NCBI RefSeq assembly: GCF_001590605.1
Contig: NZ_CP014504.1
Location: forward strand, 1,364,001 to 1,428,000
DNA: 64,000 nucleotides
Source of the DNA: Pedobacter cryoconitis
Lineage (GTDB): Bacteria; Bacteroidota; Bacteroidia; Sphingobacteriales; Sphingobacteriaceae
Direction: 5' to 3'
How positions within the stretch are numbered: position 1 is the stretch's first letter; each line of letters starts with the position of its first letter. Made by a program: the position numbers and the translations under genes. Below, in pieces: positions 36,168 to 45,100 of this stretch. Under the pieces are notes generated by a model. The model saw only the letters and a program-made list of their open reading frames with translations. It was not told the DNA's origin and ran no database searches.

Positions 36168-36240
36168 TAAAAAAGCCCCGTATTGTAAGACGAGGCACTT
36201 AATGTTTTCACAACGGAATAATCCTTATTGTGATTTGCTT
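36168..36240 (-). ncRNA. tracrRNA
   Basis: On the minus strand the sequence ATGAAAGCAAATCACAA (36244-36228) is identical over 17 bases to the plus-strand form of the CRISPR repeat. Its RNA therefore pairs with the repeat part of crRNAs transcribed from the minus strand. It is followed by the nexus-like AAGGATTATTCC stem, GTTGTGAAAACATTAAG, and a terminator hairpin (GCCTCGT with ACGGGGC) ending in a T-run at about 36174-36168. The layout anti-repeat, nexus stem, terminator stem is that of type II-C tracrRNAs. It is transcribed divergently from cas9. The predicted 5' end is about 36240 from the -7 box. Confidence 0.85.
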
Positions 36241-36245
36241 TCATT

Positions 36246-36253
36246 CAAATATA
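36246..36253 (-). promoter_or_regulatory. tracrRNA -7 promoter box
   Basis: The minus strand reads TATATTTG, a perfect TAnnTTTG box placed directly before the anti-repeat. The -33 element is not a clean TTG at 19-21 bp. Confidence 0.6.
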
Positions 36254-36273
36254 GTGATTATTTATAACTTGGT

Positions 36274-36289
36274 ATACGGGAAACCGTAT
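36274..36289. promoter_or_regulatory. Palindrome, second copy, upstream of cas9
   Basis: ATACGG-GAAA-CCGTAT lies 48 bp before the cas9 ATG and about 20 bp upstream of the tracrRNA box. It is well placed to control both divergent transcripts. Confidence 0.4.
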
Positions 36290-36337
36290 TTTATTAAAAT
36301 TTTAGTTTTTAGTTTTAAAAAATGTTAATTCAAGATT

Positions 36338-39300
36338 ATGAAGAAAATTTTAGGACTTGATTTAGGCACAACTTCTATTGGATATGCACAGGTTAATGAA
36401 AGTGAGGACTTCAAAGATTCGTCGATTGAACGAATTGGTGTACGTGTCAATCCATTAAGTGTTGATGAACAAACCAATTTTGAGAAGGGTAAGCCAATTT
36501 CTATAAATGCTGACAGAACTTTAAAATCTGGCGCAAGAAGAACACTTGATCGTTATCAGGATAGACGCTCTAATCTGATTGATGCTTTAGTTAAGTCAGT
36601 TATCATTACAGAAGATACAGTTCTTGCTGAAGATGGTAAAAATACCACTCATTCCACTTTTGCCTTACGTGCAAAATCGGCTAGCGAAAAGGTAGAAAAA
36701 GCGGAGTTTGCTAGAATACTATTGGCTATCAATAAAAAAAGAGGGTATAAAAGTAGTCGTAAAACTAATAATAATGATGATGAAGGGCAGGCAATAGATG
36801 GCATGGCCATTGCCAAAAAATTATATGATGAGAACTTGACACCAGGTCAACTGGCCTATCAATTATTAAAAGAAGGTAAAAAATACTTGCCCGATTTTTA
36901 TCGTTCAGATTTACAGGCAGAATTTGATAAAATATGGACTTTTCAAAAACAGTTTTATCCGGAGATTTTAACTGATGAACTTCAAAAAGAATTGGCAGGG
37001 AAAGGACAAAGGGCTACATCAGCTATTTTTTGGAAGAAATATGATTTTAATACTGCAGAGAATAAAGGTACCCGAGAGGAAAAGAAACTGAAAGCATATG
37101 AATGGCGAAGTACTTCGGTTGACAAAAAATTGCAGAAAGAGGAAGTCGCCTATGTGATTACGGAAATCAACAATAATCTAACTAATTCCAGTGGTTATCT
37201 GGGGGCCATCAGTGACAGGAGCAAAGAATTGTACTTTAACAAGCAAACTGTTGGTCAGTATCTATTTAAGCAAATTCAGAAAAACCCACATACTAAATTA
37301 AAAAATCAGGTTTTTTATCGTCAGGATTACTTTGACGAGTTTGAAATAATTTGGGAAACACAGGCTAAATTTCATCCCGAATTAACAGAAGAATTGAAAA
37401 ATAAAATACGGGATATTATTATTTTCTACCAGCGGAAATTGAAGTCGCAAAAAGGATTAATAAGCTTTTGTGAGTTTGAACGTAAGGAGGTTGAGATAGA
37501 AAAAGGTGGACGCCGAATGAAAAAGACTATAGGTTTAAAAGTGGCGCCAAAATCATCACCTTTGTTTCAGGAATTTAAGATTTGGCAAGTTTTAAACAAT
37601 GTTTTGATCAGAAAAAAGGGTAGTAAAAAGCGTAGAGTAAAAGAGCCTGATCAACTTAATTTAGTTGAACAAGAGCAGGAAGTGATGTTTTTTGATATGC
37701 AAACGAAACAAACCTTGTTTGATGAACTCAACGTTAAAGGAAACTTAAAGGCTAAAAGAATTATTGAATTGATAGGTCAAGATGCAAATGATTGGGAAAT
37801 TAATTATTCGGAAATCGAAGGAAATCGAACTAATAAAGCTCTATATGATGCATATCTGAAGATTCTGGATTTAGAGGGATATGATACGAAAGCGTTGTTG
37901 GATGTGAAAACAAGTAAAGATGAGGTGGAGCTTGATGATATAAATATTTCCGGACCGGAAGTCAAAGATCTGGTTAAACGTATTTTTGAATCTTTAGAAA
38001 TAGATACTCAAATTTTAGAGTTCGATGCAGAGCTAGATGGAGAAGTTTTTGAAAAGCAATCATCTTATTTGTTATGGCATTTACTATATTCTTATGAGGG
38101 CGATGATTCGCCAAGTGGAAACGAAAAATTGTATAAACTTTTAAAACAGAAATTCGGTTTTAAAAAAGAGCATGCACAAATTTTAGCGAGTATTACCTTA
38201 TCTGATGATTATGGAAGTTTGAGTGCAAAAGCAATGCGTAAAATCTATCCATATATTAGAGAGCAGACTTTTGATAAAGCAGCTTCACTTGCCGGATACA
38301 GGCATTCTGCCTCATCATTAACCAAAGAAGAAATTGCCAATAGACCGTTAAAGGACAAATTAGAGCTTATAAAGAAAAATAGCCTGCGCAACCCTGTTGT
38401 AGAAAAAATTCTTAATCAGGTTGTGAACATTGTTAATAGTTTAATTGAAGCAAACAGTGAAAAAGATTCTGATGGAAATATTATCAGTTATTTTAAGTTC
38501 GATGAAATCAGGATTGAGCTTGCTCGTGACTTAAAGAAAAATGCAAAAGAGCGGGCCGAAATGACCCTGAATATCAATGCGGCAAAAATCGTCCATGAAA
38601 AAATATTCAAACTCCTGCAAGCTGAATTTGGAGTAAAGAATCCAACCCGAAATGATATTATCCGTTATAAGCTTTACGAAGAGTTAAAGAACAACGGCTA
38701 TAAGGATCTATATACAAATATATATATTCCCAGGGAGATTTTGTTTAGCAAACAGATAGATATTGAGCATATTATACCGCAATCAAAAATGTTTGACGAT
38801 AGTTTCTCAAACAAGACTATCGTATTCAGAAAGGATAACCTGGATAAAGGTAATAGTACAGCTTTCGACTATATAGATAGCAGGTTTGGGAAAGATAAGT
38901 TAACCGATTTTGAACAGAGAATTGAATTTCTTTTTGAACAAGGAAAGAAAAATAAAGAAGAAGGTATCTCTAAAGCTAAATATCAAAAACTACTGAAGAG
39001 AGAAGCTGATATCGGTGATGGATTTATAGAACGTGACTTAAGGGACACCCAATACATTGCTAAAAAAGCGAGAAACTTGCTTTATGAAATCTGTAGGATA
39101 GTTACACCAACGACAGGAAGCATAACTGATAGGCTACGTGAAGATTGGGATCTGGTCAATATTATGCAGGAGCTTAATCTCGATAAGTTTAAGAAATTGG
39201 GTCTAACCGAAATGGTTGAGAAAAAAGATGGTAGTTTTAAAGAACGTATTGTAGATTGGAGTAAACGAAACGACCACCGTCATCACGCAATGGACGCTTT

Positions 39301-40639
39301 AACTATTGCTTTCACTAAGCATAGTCATATTCAGTATTTAAATTACCTGAATGCCCGTAAGAATGAAAATCATAAACAGCATCATAATATTATTGGTATT
39401 GAAAGAAAAGAAACTGAGTTTGTTATTGATGATTTAGGCAACAAAAAACGTAAATTTCATTTACCGCTTCCAAACTTTAGAGAAGAAGCTAAAAAGCATT
39501 TGGAGAATGTTCTTGTTTCATTTAAAGCGAAAAACAAAGTAGTTACTAAAAATAAGAATAAAACTGCATCATCAAAGGGCGAAAAAATCAAAGTAGAGCT
39601 TACACCAAGAGGTCAATTGCATAAGGAAACTGTTTATGGTAAATATAAATTTTACGTAAGCAAGGAAGAAAGGATAGGGGGCAAATTTGATCAAAGGACA
39701 ATTGAAAGAGTCGCAAATTCTACTCATAAAAGGCTTTTATTACAGCGCCTGTTGGAAAATGACAATGATGCCAAGAAAGCCTTTACCGGGAAAAATGCGT
39801 TGGCTAAAAATCCAATTTATTTAGATGATACAAAGACTTTAACTTTACCGGAAATAGTAAAGTTAACCTGGTTGGAAGAAGATTATTCTATCAGAAAAGA
39901 TATTACACCTGAAAATTTCAAAGACATTAAAGTAATTGATAAAATTTTAGATGAAGGGGTGAAGCGAATTTTGAAAGAAAGATTAGCTAAGCACAATAAC
40001 AATCCCAAGGAGGCCTTTTCTGATCTAGAAAAGAATCCCATTTGGCTTAATGAAAAAAAAAGCATCTCAATTAAAAAGGTTAAGATCAGTGGCATCAATA
40101 ACGCAGAAGCTTTACATTATAAAAAGAATCATTTGGGAATAGAAATCCTTGATGATGAAAAAAAACGTATTCCTGTCGATTTTGTAAGTACTGGCAATAA
40201 TCATCATGTGGCTATTTATAGAGATGAAAAAGGCAATTTACAAGAAGATGTCGTTTCATTTTTTGAGGCAGTTGCAAGGGTAAATCAGAACTTGCCAATT
40301 ATTGATAAAACACTAAAAGCATATTTGGGCTGGACATTTTTATTTACAATGAAGCAGAATGAATATTTCATATTCCCAAATAAGCAAACTGGTTTTAATC
40401 CTACTGAAATTGATCTACTAGATTCAATGAATAATAAATTGATTAGTCCTAATTTGTTTAGAGTGCAAAAATTCACAGTTAAGGACTATTTCTTTAGACA
40501 TCATTTAGAAACTAATGTAGAAGATGATTCAAAATTAAAGAATACTACATGGAAAAGGGAAGGATTAGGTGGAATAGGTAATATTGTAAAAGTCCGTATT
40601 AATCATATAGGACAAATTGTGAAAATTGGAGAATATTGA
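36338..40639 (+). CDS. cas9: CRISPR-associated endonuclease Cas9, type II-C
   Basis: A complete 1433-residue Cas9. The RuvC-I motif is ILGLDLGTTSIGYAQ with D8; the Arg-rich bridge helix is ARRTLDRYQDRRSNL (about 66-80); RuvC-II is IRIELARDLKK with E727; the HNH site is QIDIEHIIPQSKMF with D808 and H811 and the later KDNLDKGN; RuvC-III is DHRHHAMDAL with H983 and D986. All catalytic residues are present, so the nuclease should cut both strands of target DNA guided by crRNA and tracrRNA. Size, sequence style and the absence of csn2 or cas4 place it in the large II-C Cas9s typical of Bacteroidetes. It starts the cas9-cas1-cas2 operon, 56 bp before cas1. The PAM cannot be read from sequence. Confidence 0.98.
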   Translation: MKKILGLDLGTTSIGYAQVNESEDFKDSSIERIGVRVNPLSVDEQTNFEKGKPISINADRTLKSGARRTLDRYQDRRSNLIDALVKSVIITEDTVLAEDGKNTTHSTFALRAKSASEKVEKAEFARILLAINKKRGYKSSRKTNNNDDEGQAIDGMAIAKKLYDENLTPGQLAYQLLKEGKKYLPDFYRSDLQAEFDKIWTFQKQFYPEILTDELQKELAGKGQRATSAIFWKKYDFNTAENKGTREEKKLKAYEWRSTSVDKKLQKEEVAYVITEINNNLTNSSGYLGAISDRSKELYFNKQTVGQYLFKQIQKNPHTKLKNQVFYRQDYFDEFEIIWETQAKFHPELTEELKNKIRDIIIFYQRKLKSQKGLISFCEFERKEVEIEKGGRRMKKTIGLKVAPKSSPLFQEFKIWQVLNNVLIRKKGSKKRRVKEPDQLNLVEQEQEVMFFDMQTKQTLFDELNVKGNLKAKRIIELIGQDANDWEINYSEIEGNRTNKALYDAYLKILDLEGYDTKALLDVKTSKDEVELDDINISGPEVKDLVKRIFESLEIDTQILEFDAELDGEVFEKQSSYLLWHLLYSYEGDDSPSGNEKLYKLLKQKFGFKKEHAQILASITLSDDYGSLSAKAMRKIYPYIREQTFDKAASLAGYRHSASSLTKEEIANRPLKDKLELIKKNSLRNPVVEKILNQVVNIVNSLIEANSEKDSDGNIISYFKFDEIRIELARDLKKNAKERAEMTLNINAAKIVHEKIFKLLQAEFGVKNPTRNDIIRYKLYEELKNNGYKDLYTNIYIPREILFSKQIDIEHIIPQSKMFDDSFSNKTIVFRKDNLDKGNSTAFDYIDSRFGKDKLTDFEQRIEFLFEQGKKNKEEGISKAKYQKLLKREADIGDGFIERDLRDTQYIAKKARNLLYEICRIVTPTTGSITDRLREDWDLVNIMQELNLDKFKKLGLTEMVEKKDGSFKERIVDWSKRNDHRHHAMDALTIAFTKHSHIQYLNYLNARKNENHKQHHNIIGIERKETEFVIDDLGNKKRKFHLPLPNFREEAKKHLENVLVSFKAKNKVVTKNKNKTASSKGEKIKVELTPRGQLHKETVYGKYKFYVSKEERIGGKFDQRTIERVANSTHKRLLLQRLLENDNDAKKAFTGKNALAKNPIYLDDTKTLTLPEIVKLTWLEEDYSIRKDITPENFKDIKVIDKILDEGVKRILKERLAKHNNNPKEAFSDLEKNPIWLNEKKSISIKKVKISGINNAEALHYKKNHLGIEILDDEKKRIPVDFVSTGNNHHVAIYRDEKGNLQEDVVSFFEAVARVNQNLPIIDKTLKAYLGWTFLFTMKQNEYFIFPNKQTGFNPTEIDLLDSMNNKLISPNLFRVQKFTVKDYFFRHHLETNVEDDSKLKNTTWKREGLGGIGNIVKVRINHIGQIVKIGEY

Positions 40640-40695
40640 GGATGAAAAAGCATTAGATAAGACCAAAGTATAAGGACGTAAATAATTATCCTCTC

Positions 40696-41655
40696 ATGAT
40701 TAAAAGAACTCTCCACTTTAGTAATCCTGCATATCTTAGTTTACAACAGAATCAACTTTCCATTGATTTGCCCCATTTAAAATCTCTAGGGGAAAAGGAA
40801 TCGAGAAAGCTTGTTCCAATAGAAGATATTGGAATAATTATACTAGATAATCAACAAATAACTATAACACATGGTTGTATTGCAGCATTATTATCTAATA
40901 ATGCTGCAATCATCACCTGTAACAAAAGTCGCCATCCTACTGGTATGATGCTTCCAATTGATGGACATAATACACAGAGTGAAAGATTTCGATATCAAAT
41001 AGATGCCTCGCAGCCTTTAAAAAAGCAGCTCTGGCAACAGACAGTTCAGGCTAAAATCTTAAATCAAGCTGCAATACTCTTTAACCGGGATATTCCTTGT
41101 AAAAACATGATCCATTGGGCAAAATCAGTACGTTCAGGTGATCCTGATAATTATGAAGGCAGAGCAGCTGTTTATTACTGGAAAAATGTCTTTCCTGAAA
41201 AAATAGATTTCTTTAGAGGCCGTGATGGTGATCCCCCAAATAACTTACTGAACTATGGCTATGCCATACTACGTGCCATTGTCGCTCGTGGTTTGGTCTG
41301 TTCTGGTTTGTTGCCGACATTAGGCATTCATCATCGGAATAAATATAATGCTTATTGTCTGGCTGATGATATTATGGAACCCTATCGTCCTTATGTAGAT
41401 GAAATTGTGTTAGGAATAATAGATCGGGGTGAAAATTTCCTGGAGTTGGGTAAAGACATTAAAACACAACTTTTAGGTATCGCAACAGTTGATGTTCAGT
41501 TTGAAAAAAATAGAAGTCCTTTGTTGGTTGGTTTACAAACCACAACTTCTTCATTAGCTAAATGTTATGAAGGTACGATCAGAAGGATTAACTATCCAAT
41601 AATGAAAAACTTCGAGACTAAGAGGGGATCGGGCTTCGATGAAAGCGAGGACTGA
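40696..41655 (+). CDS. cas1: CRISPR adaptation endonuclease Cas1
   Basis: A 319-residue Cas1 with an N-terminal beta domain (RTLHFSNPAYLSLQQNQLSI) and a helical catalytic domain. The metal ligands are visible: E154 in NYEGRAAVYYW, H212 in LGIHHRN and D224/D225 in YCLADDIMEPYRPY. It integrates new spacers together with Cas2. It lies between cas9 and cas2 on the same strand. The gap of 63 bp to cas2 contains no terminator, so cotranscription is expected. Confidence 0.97.
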   Translation: MIKRTLHFSNPAYLSLQQNQLSIDLPHLKSLGEKESRKLVPIEDIGIIILDNQQITITHGCIAALLSNNAAIITCNKSRHPTGMMLPIDGHNTQSERFRYQIDASQPLKKQLWQQTVQAKILNQAAILFNRDIPCKNMIHWAKSVRSGDPDNYEGRAAVYYWKNVFPEKIDFFRGRDGDPPNNLLNYGYAILRAIVARGLVCSGLLPTLGIHHRNKYNAYCLADDIMEPYRPYVDEIVLGIIDRGENFLELGKDIKTQLLGIATVDVQFEKNRSPLLVGLQTTTSSLAKCYEGTIRRINYPIMKNFETKRGSGFDESED

Positions 41656-41718
41656 AATTCGATTTCTGTTGAACAATAGAGTAAGAAAGAAGATTCTAAT
41701 AAATTATGATTTTAATTG

Positions 41719-42048
41719 ATGCGTTTAAATGAATATCGAATTTTGTGGGTATTAGTTTTTTTCGATCTGCCAACCGAAACTAAAAAAGAACGAAGTATTG
41801 CGTCTAAATTTCGCAAAGAGATTTTACGGGATGGTTTTGCAATGTTTCAGTTTTCCATTTATTTGAGGCATAGCAGCAGTAGAGAAAATGCAGATGTACA
41901 TATTAATAGGGTTAAAAGACTGTTACCAGAAAAAGGGCATATTGGAATTATGACAGTAACAGATAAACAATTTGGTATGATGGAGTTATTTTATGGAAAG
42001 AAAGAAAAAGTGTTACCGGATACTCCTCAACAACTCGAATTATTTTAA
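41719..42048 (+). CDS. cas2: CRISPR adaptation protein Cas2
   Basis: A 109-residue Cas2 starting at the ATG at 41719 (MRLNEYRILW). The ferredoxin-like core is RILWVLVFFDLPTETKKER with the conserved Asp after the first strand, then FRKEILRDGFAMFQFSIYLR and GHIGIMTVTDKQF. It bridges two Cas1 dimers in the spacer integration complex. It is the last cas gene, and a terminator follows within 40 bp, so no csn2 or cas4 belongs to this operon. This supports type II-C. Confidence 0.97.
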   Translation: MRLNEYRILWVLVFFDLPTETKKERSIASKFRKEILRDGFAMFQFSIYLRHSSSRENADVHINRVKRLLPEKGHIGIMTVTDKQFGMMELFYGKKEKVLPDTPQQLELF

Positions 42049-42082
42049 ATGTCAACTTTACGAAAGTAAAAACACATAGAAT

Positions 42083-42116
42083 AAAAATCCGGAAGCTTTT
42101 TTGTCCGGATTTTTTT
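42083..42116. terminator. Bidirectional terminator between cas2 and the array
   Basis: AAAAATCCGGA (42083-42093) pairs with TCCGGATTTTT (42104-42114), with T-runs outside both arms. It can end the plus-strand cas operon and minus-strand transcripts leaving the array. Confidence 0.8.
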
Positions 42117-42169
42117 AATTCTATTTATTAATGTAACTATCTGATATATAAACGTTTGTTGTAGTTCGT
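42117..42169. promoter_or_regulatory. Probable leader (integration) end of the CRISPR array
   Basis: This 53-bp AT-rich stretch precedes the first, perfectly conserved repeat. Repeats decay only at the opposite end, so new spacers are probably added here. It contains GTTTGTTGTAGTTC, a scrambled look-alike of the repeat start. Confidence 0.5.
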
Positions 42170-45100
42170 GTTGTTGTAAATATCAGTAGTTCAAAGGATG
42201 AAAGCAAATCACAACCGCTTGCTTGCTTGCCTTTATCACCGTTTAGTTGTTGTAAATATCAGTAGTTCAAAGGATGAAAGCAAATCACAACATGAATTTA
42301 CAGAATACCTGAAAGATCAAAGTTGTTGTAAATATCAGTAGTTCAAAGGATGAAAGCAAATCACAACCGGCCAGTTCTTTAGCGAAGATGGCAGGTTGTT
42401 GTTGTAAATATCAGTAGTTCAAAGGATGAAAGCAAATCACAACTTCCAAATTATCTTTCGTTAATTCCTGAGCGTTGTTGTAAATATCAGTAGTTCAAAG
42501 GATGAAAGCAAATCACAACCAGTTGCCCCTTTTCTACCCAAATTTGTTTGTTGTTGTAAATATCAGTAGTTCAAAGGATGAAAGCAAATCACAACAATAC
42601 ATTCGCCTTTACAACCGACGAATCAGTTGTTGTAAATATCAGTAGTTCAAAGGATGAAAGCAAATCACAACGGGCAACTGCAACGGAGGATAAGGAAAAT
42701 TGTTGTTGTAAATATCAGTAGTTCAAAGGATGAAAGCAAATCACAACTTCTTTTTTATATTTATTTATTTTACTGTGTTGTTGTAAATATCAGTAGTTCA
42801 AAGGATGAAAGCAAATCACAACAAGGTTTACGTCCCATTTATTCCCTTGTGAGTTGTTGTAAATATCAGTAGTTCAAAGGATGAAAGCAAATCACAACGC
42901 CAAAACGCATGAACAGCTAAAGGCGACTGTTGTTGTAAATATCAGTAGTTCAAAGGATGAAAGCAAATCACAACTATTTTCTTATCGAACGGTATTTGAG
43001 TGCCGTTGTTGTAAATATCAGTAGTTCAAAGGATGAAAGCAAATCACAACGAAGACGGCGAAGGTGACGCAGCGGTGGAAGTTGTTGTAAATATCAGTAG
43101 TTCAAAGGATGAAAGCAAATCACAACCAGTGCGTGCTGATTATACTCAACGTAGGCGTTGTTGTAAATATCAGTAGTTCAAAGGATGAAAGCAAATCACA
43201 ACAGTCCTGATCTCGTGAGTAGGGCCTTCTTTGTTGTTGTAAATATCAGTAGTTCAAAGGATGAAAGCAAATCACAACGGAATTGAACTGCTTGGATTTA
43301 TTTGTAGGTTGTTGTAAATATCAGTAGTTCAAAGGATGAAAGCAAATCACAACCAACACCCTGTAACCATCACTTACATTCCAGTTGTTGTAAATATCAG
43401 TAGTTCAAAGGATGAAAGCAAATCACAACTAAGTTGGAAAAGGTTAAAGAAAACCTCCGGTTGTTGTAAATATCAGTAGTTCAAAGGATGAAAGCAAATC
43501 ACAACCATTTTGGAAACTTAGGAAACTATTTTATGTTGTTGTAAATATCAGTAGTTCAAAGGATGAAAGCAAATCACAACACATAACTTTGAACAGTATT
43601 TGTATCCTTGGTTGTTGTAAATATCAGTAGTTCAAAGGATGAAAGCAAATCACAACGATGCAGGTGCTATCCTTTACGATGATATGTTGTTGTAAATATC
43701 AGTAGTTCAAAGGATGAAAGCAAATCACAACTAATTGCCTCTTAATGTGCCTTCGATTCTGTTGTTGTAAATATCAGTAGTTCAAAGGATGAAAGCAAAT
43801 CACAACCCCAACCGTGATATTTATCTATTTGCTTTGGTTGTTGTAAATATCAGTAGTTCAAAGGATGAAAGCAAATCACAACTTGTGCTCTAAAAAACGG
43901 TGCCGAAATCAAGTTGTTGCAAATATCAGTAGTTCAAAGGATGAAAGCAAATCACAACGTAGCACTACGAGTACTTTCCGGCAAACCGTTGTTGTAAATA
44001 TCAGTAGTTCAAAGGATGAAAGCAAATCACAACTGACAGACCAAGTGTCGTTGGTTGCGCTTCGTTGTTGTAAATATCAGTAGTTCAAAGGATGAAAGCA
44101 AATCACAACTTTATCTCTTTTATCGATCAGGACCATTGTGTTGTTGTAAATATCAGTAGTTCAAAGGATGAAAGCAAATCACAACCCGCCAAACAGTTTT
44201 TACGATACTTAGAAAGTTGTTGTAAATATCAGTAGTTCAAAGGATGAAAGCAAATCACAACTATACCATTAAACTTGCATTTGTGTGTTGTGTTGTTGTA
44301 AATATCAGTAGTTCAAAGGATGAAAGCAAATCACAACTCATTCGAGTTTTGGAACTGGTTGAAATAGTTGTTGTAAATATCAGTAGTTCAAAGGATGAAA
44401 GCAAATCACAACATATCATTGCCTTTGCAGCTACGCTAACATGTTGTTGTAAATATCAGTAGTTCAAAGGATGAAAGCAAATCACAACACGAAAAGTCAA
44501 ATTGATAGTATTAGTAAAGTTGTTGTAAATATCAGTAGTTCAAAGGATGAAAGCAAATCACAACTGCAGGATAGTCGCGCATTGCTTTTTCTAAGTTGTT
44601 GTAAATATCAGTAGTTCAAAGGATGAAAGCAAATCACAACCACGGATTGAAGGTTATTACCATATCTGGGGTTGTTGTAAATATCAGTAGTTCAAAGGAT
44701 GAAAGCAAATCACAACATGTTCTGATGAAAATGAAAGGTCATCATGGTTGTTGTAAATATCAGTAGTTCAAAGGATGAAAGCAAATCACAACCGCGCCCG
44801 CAATTCTTTTTTCATGACAACGGTTGTTGTAAATATCAGTAGTTCAAAGGATGAAAGCAAATCACAACAAAGAATCAGCGAATTGCTTAATACTAGGAGT
44901 TGTTGTAAATATCAGTAGTTCAAAGGATGAAAGCAAATCACAACACGTAATAGTCGATAAACTTACGCTCCGTAGTTGTTGTAAATATCAGTAGTTCAAA
45001 GGATGAAAGCAAATCACAACTAAAAATGAATCTAGATTATTGGTCATTTTGTTGTTGTAAATATCAGTAGTTCAAAGGATGAAAGCAAATCACAACTAAG

